64,000 nucleotides of DNA from NCBI GenBank assembly GCA_035610835.1, contig CM069444.1:2176875-2240874 (forward strand), in the 5' to 3' direction. The notes below the pieces were generated by a model. The model saw only the letters and a list, made by a program, of their open reading frames with translations. It was not told where the DNA came from and searched no databases. Below, piece by piece: positions 58,601 through 64,000 of this stretch (positions are counted from its first letter, which is position 1; every line of letters begins with the position of its first letter). Position numbers and translations under genes: made by a program. This DNA is from Ophiura sarsii (lineage: Eukaryota; Echinodermata; Ophiuroidea; Amphilepidida; Ophiuridae).

Positions 58601-61316
58601 TCTTGATGTTATTCTCTGTTTGGGTGTTTATCCTATTCCTGTCCCATGCCACTTTCATTGGCTTTTTTACTAGCCCAATTGTGTTTACTTGTATTTTTGA
58701 TTATTTTCTGAGTTGCAGTGAACCAATTGATTGGCCCATCAGAGCTCTCTGTTGAGAGTTACCCGTTTGATTTGTAATCACTCAGTTCATTAAAGGTATA
58801 TTATGTGATCTTTCCAGGGAACGCCCTCAACATCGAAAAAAAAATAGAAAGCAGATTTTCTTACAGATTTACATTTCTGATCATAAATCATGCATACATT
58901 CCAAGTAACAGGGCGATACGATTCTTAATTACTTCAAAATCATGGTTTTAGAGTGAAAATAAACTGCCGGAATCCCGACAGTTTATATTTTTCACTCTAA
59001 ATTCACTCTAAAACCATGATTTTGAGGTAATTAGGAATCGTATCGCTCTGTAACTTGGAATGTATGTATGATTTATGATCGGAAATGTAAATCTGCAAGA
59101 AAATCTACTTTCTAAAAAAAATCATGAATAGAGGGCGCTCTCTGGAAAAGATCACATAATATGCCTTTAACTTTGTTAATGTCTGTTGGGCTATTGTTCA
59201 TATTTGCTCTTTATATACAAAAAAAGAAGAAGTTGTAGTGCATGTTTGGCGGGTCTATCTCGTGCCACGATCCAGCGCACGTTTAAATGCAGCAATAGGG
59301 TGCAATTTGGCATAATATTGTTGTGAGAAGACTTGGGTAAATGATATACCCTTTGTATATACGTTGTCATGTTACATAACCCCTTCCTTCAAAGCGCTGT
59401 CCCACTATTGGGCATAATATTGATGAGAGGAGAATTGTGTACACGATATACACTTGATTTATATGTTGTCATAATAAAAAAAACTTCTTGTATTAAAGCG
59501 CTGTCCCACTATTGGACCTAATATTGTTGTGAGAAGACTTGTGTAAATGATATACCCTTTGTATATACGTTGTCATGTTACATAACCTCTCCTCAAAGTG
59601 TTGTCCCACTATTGGGCATAATATTGATGTGAGGAGAATTGTGTACACGATATATACACTTGATTAATATACGTAGTCATGTTACATAACCCCTTCCATC
59701 AAAGCGCTGTCCCACTATTAGCATAATATTGTTGTGAGAAGACTTGTGTAAATAATATACCCTTTGTATATACGTTGTCATGTTACATAACCTCTCCATC
59801 AAAGCACTGTCCCACTATTGGGCATAATAATATTGATGTGAGGAGAACTGTGTACACGATATACACTTTGATTTATATACGTTGTCATGTTACATAACCC
59901 CTTCCATCAAAGTGCTGTCCCACTATTGGGCATAATAATATTGATGTGAGGAGAACTGTGTACATGATATACACTTTGATTTATATACGTTGTCATGTTA
60001 CATAACCCCTTCCTTCACAGCGCTGTCCAACTACTGGGCATAATATTGATGCGAGGAAAATTGTGTACATGATATACACTTGATTTATATGTTGTCATAA
60101 TAAAAAACTTCTTGTATCAAAGCACTGTCCCACTATTGGACCTAATATTGTTGTGAGAAGACTTGTGTAAATGATATACCTTTATACGTTGTCATGTTAC
60201 CTAACCCCTTCCTTCAAAGCGCTGTCCCACTACTGGGCATAATATTGACATGAGGAGAATTGTGTGCACGATATAAACTTGATTTATATACGTTCCTGTG
60301 TTTTCTACAGGTCACTAATGCAACAGGGGATGATGAGGTATTTGCTGAGTCAGTAGAGCTGACACGTCAAGCTTTACCACGAGCCAATAGTGATGAAGCG
60401 TTAGATGAAGATCCCAAGGGAACCACCACCATCAGGTAATGTTTTAATAAATTGCTTTCTCACTAAAAGCACTTCTGACATCCCTCCCTGTATTTCACTC
60501 ACGATTTCACTGTCCCGCTATGTTGCATAAGATTATTGTAAAAATCCATGTTTGCACTTTATAATTTTTACCTCATACAGCTGACTCAGGCACGATACCT
60601 GGCACTTGCAAAGCTACCCTTTAACCCCACCCCACCCCTCCCCACCCCCTCCCCCAACTTAACATGTTGACCCATTTATATTTCTTAAAACCAAGCCCTT
60701 GGGGCCTAGGGTTACGATTCAGAAGCAAAGGATTAATCATTATGTGCTCATGTTACATACTCCCCTCCATCAAAGCGCTGTCCTGCTATGTTGCATAAGA
60801 TTGTTGCAAGAAAGCCATGTTTGCACTTTTTTAATTTTTACCACATGACCTGTGCCATATATTCCTTTGTGGGAATGTAAGACCATAGTATGATATTGTT
60901 TGACCAAATCGAGTTATTTCTTATTTATGAAGATATAGACAAACCCAAACATTTTAAGCCATTTTACCAGCTTTTAAATTAAAATTAATAAATTTAAATC
61001 AAATAATTACGGTGCAGTTTATAAGATGAGGCCTGGATCTTACTTTGATGAATTTGAGGTACCGCTGCTTATACGTCGTGCGTCTTATAGCACGGAAATT
61101 ACGTTAAAACAATAATTAAATTGACCAAAATGTTACTTACGATATTCTTGCATATCCAGTACCCACAACTATTTTCATTACAGTTTACTTACGACCGGTG
61201 ACGACTATAAAGCGACAGGGGATGTTGACATTGCAGACAGTGGTAAAGATCTCACACTCACACAGAGACTGGTACTCTTCTATGATTCACCAAAGATTAC
61301 GTTTAGACATAATGTG
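34597..61316 (+). CDS. TRPM: TRPM-family cation channel, 5' half of gene (16 exons seen)
   Basis: Sixteen GT-AG exons join in phase with no stop into 860 codons: 34597-34676, 35130-35328, 35472-35652, 37208-37368, 37735-37921, 39431-39596, 41291-41490, 41749-41849, 43694-43831, 45562-45844, 50458-50674, 52288-52513, 53839-53970, 56837-56887, 60311-60435, 61184-61316. Order of parts: WIKDN motif; LSDAT/SLOG domain with LLISVTGGANDF, GAWIITGGTHAGVMKYVGEA and IPVVCVVVEGGPNT; ankyrin-like melastatin repeats with AWNRVDIAKQELF and FVKLFLENGLNL; LFLYAVLN and AAALTASKLLK; the pre-S1 LWACTFVPLLIPWAVTFRED; a long acidic linker; and LVLFYDSPKITFRHNV at the entry to S1. TRPM proteins form tetrameric plasma-membrane or endomembrane cation channels. 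The sequence resembles the TRPM2/TRPM8 branch, but the paralogue is not settled. The start codon and the S1-S6 pore, TRP box and any C-terminal enzyme domain are not in view. Confidence 0.92.
34680..34834. mobile_element. MITE at +3 of TRPM intron
   Basis: Ends CTGTAAAACAACTTAATTTT and GTTAAGTGTTTTACAT are imperfectly inverted, with TA outside both. The same end string occurs at 27267. The donor GTA is kept, but the bases after it are MITE sequence. Confidence 0.6.
35130..35328 (+). CDS. TRPM: TRPM exon b
   Basis: 199 bases. Has a Cys-rich stretch, DDPECGCGLKK, then NAFGEIEFVGGKSGSSLGQK leading into the LSDAT domain. Ends in phase 0 at donor GTATGT. Confidence 0.9.
35472..35652 (+). CDS. TRPM: TRPM exon c (LSDAT domain)
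   Basis: 181 bases. Encodes FIRVDHNTPTEKLLHLLYNE, PKLLISVTGGANDFHLNGRL and RDVFRKGIIKAAVSTG, the strongest TRPM signature here. The frame continues as GAWII in the next exon. Confidence 0.95.
35700..37207. other. TRPM intron: MITEs and low-complexity DNA
   Basis: Contains a poly-G-bearing repeat (35770-36010, GGGATGTGCCGCCAGGAAA, shared with 42017-42334), a TTAA element at 36381-36893, and a run of CAAGTCA units (36895-37045). The 121-codon frame at 35937-36302 has no family resemblance. Confidence 0.6.
36381..36893. mobile_element. TTAA-flanked MITE (AGGGGCAC family)
   Basis: Ends AGGGGCACTAAGAGAT and ATCTCTCAGTGCCCCT are inverted, with TTAA at 36377-36380 and 36894-36897. No frame inside. 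Confidence 0.75.
37208..37368 (+). CDS. TRPM: TRPM exon d (LSDAT domain)
   Basis: 161 bases, acceptor TTGTTCAG. Encodes AWIITGGTHAGVMKYVGEAV and VAIGIASWGVLDQKEEMQSD, the nucleotide-fold core of the SLOG/LSDAT domain. Ends in phase 0. Confidence 0.95.
37735..37921 (+). CDS. TRPM: TRPM exon e (LSDAT domain)
   Basis: 187 bases, acceptor TTTTGTTTAG, donor GTAAGT. Encodes NHTHFILVDNGKTYAFGAEI and DLRARLERGISTQKIEAET. The last ~55 bases plus the donor are copied twice in the next intron. Confidence 0.93.
37972..38560 (+). repeat. Two partial copies of TRPM exon e 3' end and donor
   Basis: Copy 1 (37972-38074) and copy 2 (38459-38560) repeat GAGCTAGATTGGA, ATCTCTGCACAGAAAATAG and TCGTAAGTTGAAT from the exon end into the intron. 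A TTAA MITE (38079-38455) lies between them. Both have lost the exon frame but kept GTAAGT. Confidence 0.8.
38079..38455. mobile_element. TTAA hairpin MITE (AGGTATATTATG family), complete
   Basis: 377 bp, ends AGGTATATTATGTGATC and GATCACATAATATGCCT, flanked by TTAA at 38075-38078 and 38456-38459. The whole element folds back on itself with a centre near 38260. Confidence 0.85.
38640..39300. mobile_element. Palindromic MITE interrupted by a hAT MITE
   Basis: Outer parts match the CTTCAACATGTATAAAG family (11190-11415): CCCTTCAGCATGTAT on the left and CATGTTGAAGGGCTGG on the right. The interruption is 38850-39259. Confidence 0.65.
38850..39259. mobile_element. hAT-type MITE with 8-bp target duplication
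   Basis: Ends CAGTAGCGTAGCCAGGG and CCCTGGCTACGCTACTG are inverted, flanked by CATGTGCA at 38842-38849 and 39260-39267. Purine-rich GGAAAGGAAAGGG inside gives spurious Lys/Pro-rich frames. Confidence 0.9.
39431..39596 (+). CDS. TRPM: TRPM exon f (end of LSDAT domain)
   Basis: 166 bases, acceptor TTTAACACAG, donor GTAAGT. Encodes IPVVCVVVEGGPNTIETAVA and PIVVVANSGRAADVLAYAIQ. The EGGP and SGRAAD motifs are family hallmarks. Confidence 0.94.
39655..41290. other. TRPM intron: MITE and a 27-base minisatellite
   Basis: An inverted pair, AGCAGCGCTCGATTT and AAATCGAACGCTGCT, bounds 39655-40103. It is followed by a minisatellite (about 40140-40690) of GGGTGGGGAGTGGGAATGAA units. The two >220-codon minus-strand frames over it are His/Pro/Ser repeats and not genes. 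40700-41290 has only AAGTCA-rich low complexity. Confidence 0.65.
41291..41490 (+). CDS. TRPM: TRPM exon g
   Basis: 200 bases, acceptor CACCTACCTGCAG, donor GTATGT. Encodes MLLAMGGIKENMLDKMQQLI and EIDAAILNALMK, the post-LSDAT helical region. Its 3' half recurs in the next intron. Confidence 0.88.
41598..41725 (+). repeat. Degenerate partial copies of TRPM exon g
   Basis: Repeats GAGACCTCGTCTGCTGAATG, AAGGAGGGGTC and GGTCAGGATTGGATATAGAT of exon g, with frameshifts and a lost donor. Lies between exon g and exon h. Confidence 0.75.
41749..41849 (+). CDS. TRPM: TRPM exon h
   Basis: 101 bases, acceptor TTATTTGTAG, donor GTAAGG. Encodes LRLSQAWNRVDIAKQELFGS, the conserved AWNRVDIA melastatin motif. 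Ends in phase 0. Confidence 0.93.
41870..42500. mobile_element. Dispersed repeat split by a MITE
   Basis: The outer parts match 63280-63620 (GGGTCCCC.CGTCCCTC, CCACCTGATT.GTCCAAT, GTGATGGTGCGTGAAT). It is interrupted at 42017-42334. Confidence 0.6.
42017..42334. mobile_element. hAT-like MITE with 8-bp target duplication
   Basis: Flanked by GTCGAACG (42009-42016) and GTCGAATG (42335-42342); the related unsplit repeat at 63440 has one ATCGAATG. Shares GGGATGTG.CGCCAGC and ATTTTGCTAAAATTTCTGTG with 35800-36010. Confidence 0.65.
42818..43055. mobile_element. TTAA-flanked MITE (CACTTTCC family)
   Basis: Ends CACTTTCCATGCGG and CCGCGTGGAAAGTG are inverted, with TTAA directly outside (42814-42817, 43056-43059). 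Relatives: 44943-45202, 8311-8562, and fragments at 27420 and 37078. Confidence 0.8.
43694..43831 (+). CDS. TRPM: TRPM exon i
   Basis: 138 bases, exactly 46 codons, phase 0/0, acceptor TTTTTTTAACAG, donor GTAAAG. Encodes FVKLFLENGLNLKTFLTVQE, matching the family LFLENG motif. Confidence 0.93.
43846..45560. other. TRPM intron with MITE pieces
   Basis: 43846-43920 resembles part of the element at 7319-7980. 44943-45202 is a CACTTTCC-family MITE with a worn right flank (TTCA instead of TTAA). The rest has no clear structure. Confidence 0.5.
45562..45844 (+). CDS. TRPM: TRPM exon j
   Basis: 283 bases, acceptor TTTACCATCAG, donor GTAAGT. Encodes KFKKKVRSNEKITVSLHED, TYHPKYFDKDAHGQLKYRIK and a Gln/Thr/Asn-rich variable stretch, QQQTTTADNGNTLTTNGN. 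The frame runs past the donor, but that extension is not conserved-looking. Confidence 0.85.
45850..48040. other. TRPM intron, no gene seen
   Basis: AT-rich. A small hairpin at 46146-46177 (GGGCAATTATTATT and complement), a CAGGGTGACTCAC mariner-like end at 46790, and simple TTAATTAAT stretches at 47280-47450. Confidence 0.5.
48042..49440. repeat. Tandem array rich in AGGTCAAAGGTCA (DR1-like) sites
   Basis: Units of roughly 110-130 bases share GAGGTCATCTGAGGTCAAAG, TCGTAAAAGTTGCCCGATTG and CTTGGAGACAAGAAACATGA. The block from 48605 repeats at 49029 (offset 424), a recent second-order duplication. AGGTCAAAGGTCA occurs about ten times, counting both strands. Confidence 0.85.
49809..50362. mobile_element. 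Mariner-like MITE (CAGTCATC family), complete
   Basis: 554 bp; ends CAGTCATCAAACAAAGTA and GTTACTTTTTTTGATGACTG, TA outside both. Near-twin of 16566-17120, with the same inner ATATTGCACGCTAGGAT palindrome. Ends 95 bases before the next exon. Confidence 0.8.
50458..50674 (+). CDS. TRPM: TRPM exon k
   Basis: 217 bases, acceptor TGTATATTACAG, donor GTAAGA. Encodes KDPLRELFLYAVLNKFEDMS and AAALTASKLLKGME, matching DP..L..WA...N and AAL..SK.LK of TRPM2/8. Confidence 0.93.
50690..51628. other. TRPM intron with MITE fragments
   Basis: 50700-50830 is a reversed piece of the 42017 family. 51056-51248 is the right half of a CAGTCATC-family MITE. Nothing else recognised. Confidence 0.5.
51629..52282. 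mobile_element. Mariner-type MITE abutting TRPM exon l
   Basis: 654 bp. Ends CAGGGTGAGTCAAAAAGAA and TTCTTTTTGACTCACCCTG are inverted, with TA at 51627-51628 and 52283-52284. It holds three related ~200-base modules: two direct, then one inverted. The right end stops five bases before the exon. Confidence 0.92.
52288..52513 (+). CDS. TRPM: TRPM exon l
   Basis: 226 bases, acceptor CACCCTGTACAG, donor GTATGT. Encodes YEQLATGVLNECFSEDEKRT, CLSLAVAAENQFFIAQSGVQ and LLTEIWQGKLSNDN, all matching TRPM2/8 block by block. Its polypyrimidine tract is MITE sequence. Confidence 0.94.
52520..53838. other. TRPM intron, no gene or clear repeat
   Basis: AT-rich DNA with scattered AAAAACG runs and no frame of interest. 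Confidence 0.5.
53839..53970 (+). CDS. TRPM: TRPM exon m (pre-S1 helix and acidic linker)
   Basis: 132 bases, phase 0/0, acceptor ATCCTTCACAG. Encodes LWACTFVPLLIPWAVTFRED (hydrophobic pre-S1 segment) then EDDNDDDEPKK and a Gln/Asn-rich stretch. The hydrophobic part fits TRPM2/8; the acidic run looks lineage-specific. Confidence 0.92.
53975..55902. other. TRPM intron with one SINE
   Basis: Apart from a tRNA-derived SINE relative at 55468-55700 and GGGGTCTTGGCAAACTG repeats at 54090-54230, I see nothing. Confidence 0.5.
55468..55700 (+). mobile_element. tRNA-derived SINE, diverged
   Basis: A box TGGTGCAGTGG, B box GGTTCAAATCT (55510-55520), then GGGGCAAGGCACTCAATTGC. Same family as 6085-6300. 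Confidence 0.6.
56604..56809. mobile_element. TTAA-flanked MITE just upstream of exon n
   Basis: Ends CCCCCTGAGAACTACCGGCC and GGCCGGTAGTGCTCAGGGGG are inverted, with TTAA at 56600-56603 and 56810-56813. Ends 27 bases before the exon. Confidence 0.88.
56837..56887 (+). CDS. TRPM: TRPM exon n, small optional linker exon (predicted)
   Basis: 51 bases, phase 0/0, encoding PISNQVAPASHDESTKK. The acceptor region TTACTAACTACTGCAG has a good branch site, and the donor is AAG|GTAGGC. A shorter form starting at GTGGCT (56852) is also possible. It lies in the variable acidic linker and could be skipped without a frame change. Supported by splice signals and phase only. Confidence 0.5.
57010..57600. 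repeat. MITE fragments inside the 1.7 kb unit
   Basis: 57010-57195 is the right part of the TGTGACC family (CCATTTTGATGTGACGGGTC). 57295-57595 is bounded by AATGTTGTCCTC and GAGGACAACATT, inverted. Confidence 0.55.
57760..58572. other. TRPM intron, one MITE, otherwise nothing seen
   Basis: Holds the poly-G MITE at 58028-58284. The rest has no recognisable feature. Confidence 0.5.
58028..58284. mobile_element. MITE with 8-bp GGTTGTCC duplication
   Basis: Ends CCGGGG...GGGTACTC and GAGTACCCCCCCCGGGG are inverted, flanked by GGTTGTCC at 58020-58027 and 58285-58292. Repeated TTTTCGCGAAAA inside. Confidence 0.75.
58573..59226 (+). mobile_element. Non-LTR 3' tail copy carrying a TTAA MITE
   Basis: Matches 25475-25790 on both sides of the insert: CTCTGTTGAGAGTTACCCG before it, GTCTGTTGGGCTATTGTTCA after. 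The reverse-transcriptase part is absent. Confidence 0.8.
58794..59166. mobile_element. TTAA hairpin MITE, complete, with known empty site
   Basis: 373 bp, ends AGGTATATTATGTGATC and GATCACATAATATGCCT, TTAA at 58790-58793 and 59167-59170. The sister tail at 25710 has a single TTAA at the same place. Confidence 0.92.
59270..60300 (+). repeat. ~100-base tandem repeat with alternating unit types
   Basis: About ten units share GCGCTGTCCCACTATTGGGC and ATATACGTTGTCATGTTACA. Two types alternate: A with TGTTGTGAGAAGACTTGTGT and B with TGATGTGAGGAGAATTGTGT. The last unit stops about 15 bases before the exon o acceptor. Related units reappear past the exon (60510-60580, 60740-60850). Confidence 0.85.
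60311..60435 (+). CDS. TRPM: TRPM exon o (acidic linker)
   Basis: 125 bases, acceptor CTGTGTTTTCTACAG, donor GTAATG. Encodes VTNATGDDEVFAESVELTRQ and NSDEALDEDPKGTTTI. Phase fits both neighbours; low sequence conservation expected here. Confidence 0.8.
60436..61183. other. TRPM intron with tandem-repeat remnants and a small palindromic MITE
   Basis: Extra units of the 59270 repeat, a C-rich run near 60625, and a ~100-base imperfect palindrome at 61005-61106 (ATTACGGTGCAGTTTATAAG / CTTATAGCACGGAAATTACG). Confidence 0.55.
61184..61316 (+). CDS. TRPM: TRPM exon p, leading into S1
   Basis: 133 bases, acceptor TTTTCATTACAG. Encodes SLLTTGDDYKATGDVDIADS then LTQRLVLFYDSPKITFRHNV, matching the AFFTAP.VVFHLN region at the start of S1. 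The donor GTG|GTGAGT is acceptable, but reverse-transcriptase sequence starts within a few bases of it and in the same frame. Confidence 0.85.
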
Positions 61317-62678
61317 GTGAGTACAGCTTTAATACACTCAACCAGATATCTGACAGATATCTTGAATGCATCCTTTCAAGAAGGTTTGGTTCCTCCACAA
61401 TGGAGGCGTGCAATTGTGGTCCCCATTCCCAAGTCTAGCCCACCTACATGGAATCAACTTAGACCTGTTTCATTGACAGATCATTTTGCAAAGGTTGCTG
61501 AATCATTCATCACAGACTGGTTGATTAATGACATTGATTCTGTGATAGATGATGGGCAGTTTGGGAATCGCAAAGGAAGGTCTACCTCACACTATTTAGT
61601 AAAGCTTGTTGATAACATCTTAAAACATGCTGACAAACCAAAGTCAATATCTCGGATAATAATAACGGACTTCAGCAAGGCTTTTGACAGGGTAGACCAT
61701 AATATTGCGATCCCCAAGCTGCTCAAAATGGGAGCCAGACCAGGGGTCATACCCTGGATATGTAGTTTCTTATCTAACAGAGTCCAGTGTGTCAGATACC
61801 ATAACACTTTGCCTGATTGGAGTGAACTCTCAGGTGGGGTCCCACAGGGCACGTTGAATGGTCCAACAATCTTTATGGCCTTAGCTAATGATGCTGCCAG
61901 AGTGGAGGAGCCAAATAAACTCGCTTTGAAATATGTTGATGATTTAACTATTGTAGAAAATGTGTTTGGAAAACAAATTTCCACCATCCAACATGATTTG
62001 GATAAATTTGAACAATGGGCTATAGAGAATCATATGAATTTAAACCCGACCAAATGCATGTTTATGGATGTCACCTTTGCGATGGATCCACCGATACTTA
62101 CCCCCCTCCGTTTGTATGATCAAGACCTTCATTGCACTGACACGGTGAAGATTCTGGGCATAAAAATTGCTAAAGATCTGAAATGGAACACCCACATTGG
62201 TGACATTACGAAACGTGCAAGTGGACGGCTATTTATGCTTAACATCCTAAAACGGCATGGGCTAAGTGTTAAAGACCTGGTAACAATCTATGTTGGTTTT
62301 GTTCGCCCCCTTCTTGAGTATGCTCTACCAGTATGGCATCCTGGTCTGACAGAAAATCTCCACTATGATTTGGAGCGTATTCAGAAGAGGGCGTGTAGAA
62401 TCATCTTAGGTTTTAACTACATAGGCTATCAGGATGCCTTAATAACATGTGCTATTCCGGAACTCAGGAACCGTAGAGACCAACTTTGTTTAAACTTTGC
62501 TAAATCCCTTTTAAAATCTAATGAATTCCGTGGTTGGTTACCAAAATCTAGAGATGAACAAGTGCATAATATGACTCTCCGTAGTGCTCACAAAATAACT
62601 GTTCCTAAAACACGTACCCTGCGTTACGCTCGTAGCTCAATTCCATACATGGTCAAACTCTTAAATCATACATTATAG
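61317..62678 (+). CDS. Non-LTR reverse transcriptase, 5'-truncated, at a TRPM donor
   Basis: 454 codons without a stop. Seen in order: LTDILNASFQEGLVPPQWRR, NQLRPVSLTDHFAKVAESFI, DFSKAFDRVDH (motif A), GGVPQGTLNGPTIFMALAND (motif B), KYVDDLTIVE (motif C, with Tyr-Val before the Asp pair instead of the usual Phe-Ala), KILGIKIAKDLKWNTHI and the thumb region FVRPLLEYALPVWHPG. Palm motifs are intact. Endonuclease and N-terminal parts are missing, so this is a 5'-truncated insertion of a jockey/CR1-group element. The frame has no ATG near its start and is open from the TRPM exon. Whether it is expressed is unknown. Confidence 0.9.
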   Translation: MSTALIHSTRYLTDILNASFQEGLVPPQWRRAIVVPIPKSSPPTWNQLRPVSLTDHFAKVAESFITDWLINDIDSVIDDGQFGNRKGRSTSHYLVKLVDNILKHADKPKSISRIIITDFSKAFDRVDHNIAIPKLLKMGARPGVIPWICSFLSNRVQCVRYHNTLPDWSELSGGVPQGTLNGPTIFMALANDAARVEEPNKLALKYVDDLTIVENVFGKQISTIQHDLDKFEQWAIENHMNLNPTKCMFMDVTFAMDPPILTPLRLYDQDLHCTDTVKILGIKIAKDLKWNTHIGDITKRASGRLFMLNILKRHGLSVKDLVTIYVGFVRPLLEYALPVWHPGLTENLHYDLERIQKRACRIILGFNYIGYQDALITCAIPELRNRRDQLCLNFAKSLLKSNEFRGWLPKSRDEQVHNMTLRSAHKITVPKTRTLRYARSSIPYMVKLLNHTL

Positions 62679-62838
62679 TTCTGTTTCCAATAGGGGGTGG
62701 GTTGTTGTGTTTTGCATGCTTAGTTATTTCTATGAATATATTGTTTCTATTTTTCTATATATTACATATTGTAAATATTGTTGTAATTCAGCATTTTGCT
62801 GCGATAATGATATGTTTATTAAACCTTGAATTGAAAAC
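62679..62838 (+). mobile_element. 3' tail of the reverse-transcriptase element
   Basis: AT-rich, ending TTAAACCTTGAATTGAAAAC, a typical short-repeat non-LTR end. No target duplication could be matched to the left junction, perhaps because a MITE was inserted at the end. Confidence 0.55.
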
Positions 62839-63155
62839 CAGGGCCGTCAGACACTTTTGCCCAAGGGGGGGGGTGCGTTTTCACCTAACATTTTCGTAAA
62901 AGGTTGCCCCCAAATTTTTCCAAGTCAGTCACCTCGTGAAATTCACGTAAGTGGGGGTGAAGTCAAAAAATTTCGCACGTCAAAAGATTTCGCACGGACA
63001 CAGAATTTCGCAGTCCAAAAAACACTGTAGTCAATGTTTTATGAGTTGTTTTACTATCATTGAAATTTGAAACGAAGAAAAACACAATTTTTACCCTAAA
63101 AAAAAAAAAAAAAAAAAAAAAGATTTTCAATCTCCCCCCCCATCTGACGGCCCTG
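62839..63155. mobile_element. MITE with CAGGGCCGTCAGA ends, copy 2
   Basis: Ends CAGGGCCGTCAGACACTTTT and CATCTGACGGCCCTG are inverted. Interior as in 19576-19924, with a 24-base A run. Confidence 0.75.
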
Positions 63156-64000
63156 TCAACCAAATAGATTGATGTACTTTGCGCTTCAGATCAAATGTTT
63201 CTAGAACAATCCGACCATTCAAAGTTAGAAAAGATGCACACATTAAATCTTTTGATTTTCAAACATGTAGGGTCAGAGGTATACTGGGTCCCCGCGTCCC
63301 TCTATACGGCGATGTGGTTACTTGTGGAATTCCACAAGTATTTAGCATAATATGAATATGTAAACCAAAACCGAGCATGCGCATTTGCACATAGCAACAA
63401 CAGAAATACCACCTGATTGGTCCAATTCAAAGGCAGTGCATCGAATGATCATCACGCAGCGCCCCGGGAGGCAAATCGTACGCTCTATCATGTCACCCGG
63501 TGTACAACGCTGCATGAAACTACCGGCGCACTGTGGCGTGATGGTGCGTGAATTAGCTCATGTATATTCAACAGTTTATCAGCCCACACTTTATTTTTTC
63601 CAGTCTTCACATTTGAGCACCCTCAGGGGCTGTGTGTAAAATAGGGAAGACATGAGTCTAGGGCCAGAGGCAGACACTTAAAAACTTATTCCCAGTGGGA
63701 AAAACATTGACATGCAATGTAAAAAACAACAACAACAACAATTGTCTCTTGTACCACTGCAGGTTGTTACAACTGTTCTTATGTTATAGGATTACGTAGC
63801 TATTCTTTCAAACCATGTATGTTTTTCCGGCCCTTCAGCATGTATAAAGTAAAACTGCCAACGGTTATGCATAGGAAGAGTTGCTTTATACATGTTCCGG
63901 GACAAGAGAACTTACAAGGTTTTGATAGATGTGATTTTGTCACTTAAAAATGTTTAGAGCATACCGCCTAGAGGTCATACATAGGAAGTATTACTTTATA
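63156..64000. other. No gene seen; dispersed repeats
   Basis: 63280-63620 is the repeat also at 41870-42500, here without the MITE. From 63830 a palindromic CTTCAGCATGTATAAAGTA element runs to the window edge. No TRPM S1 exon was found. Confidence 0.55.

Overview
This is a repeat-rich animal nuclear window, AT-rich, with small phase-matched exons (36-290 bases) in long introns, GT-AG junctions, non-LTR reverse transcriptases, tRNA-derived SINEs and many miniature inverted-repeat elements (MITEs). Frequent strings such as taggcctacatgta, a CCDC74-type gene and a TRPM channel gene suggest an invertebrate deuterostome. An echinoderm is my best guess, but this rests on sequence style and is not proven.

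Two host genes are supported. (1) A CCDC74-like coiled-coil protein on the minus strand. Eight coding exons between 11784 and 3100 join in phase into 354 codons plus a stop. A perfect RFX X-box (12693-12706) lies about 0.9 kb upstream of the start codon, which suits a ciliary gene. (2) The 5' half of a TRPM cation-channel gene on the plus strand. Sixteen phase-matched exons between 34597 and 61316 give exactly 860 codons: N-terminus, LSDAT/SLOG domain, melastatin homology regions, an acidic linker and the lead into S1. The start-codon exon and the S1-S6 pore and C-terminal parts were not found; the latter should lie beyond the right edge.

Layout: 1-3.1 kb, MITEs. 3.1-12.7 kb, CCDC74-like gene with MITEs in its introns. 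12.9-14.4 kb, palindromic minisatellite. 14.7-16.4 kb, non-LTR element with an intact reverse-transcriptase frame running into a 100-N gap. 16.5-34.5 kb, a dense repeat field: hAT-, Tc1/mariner- and TTAA-type MITEs, a GC-rich inverted-repeat element, tandem tRNA-like SINEs, reverse-transcriptase 3' fragments, a GGTCA-rich tandem array and a probable Penelope-type hammerhead motif. 34.6-61.3 kb, TRPM exons and repeat-filled introns. 61.3-62.8 kb, a second reverse transcriptase that starts at the last TRPM splice donor. 62.8-64 kb, MITEs.

The main theme is how closely mobile DNA presses on TRPM splice sites. A MITE sits at intron position +3 of one donor. A mariner-type MITE inserted at a TA three bases upstream of an exon now supplies that exon's pyrimidine tract. 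A small phase-0/0 exon lies inside a 1.7 kb inverted-repeat element. The last visible exon reads in frame, with no stop, into a reverse transcriptase. Two exons have partial copies of themselves in the next intron. MITEs with TTAA target duplications fall into at least five unrelated terminal-repeat families.
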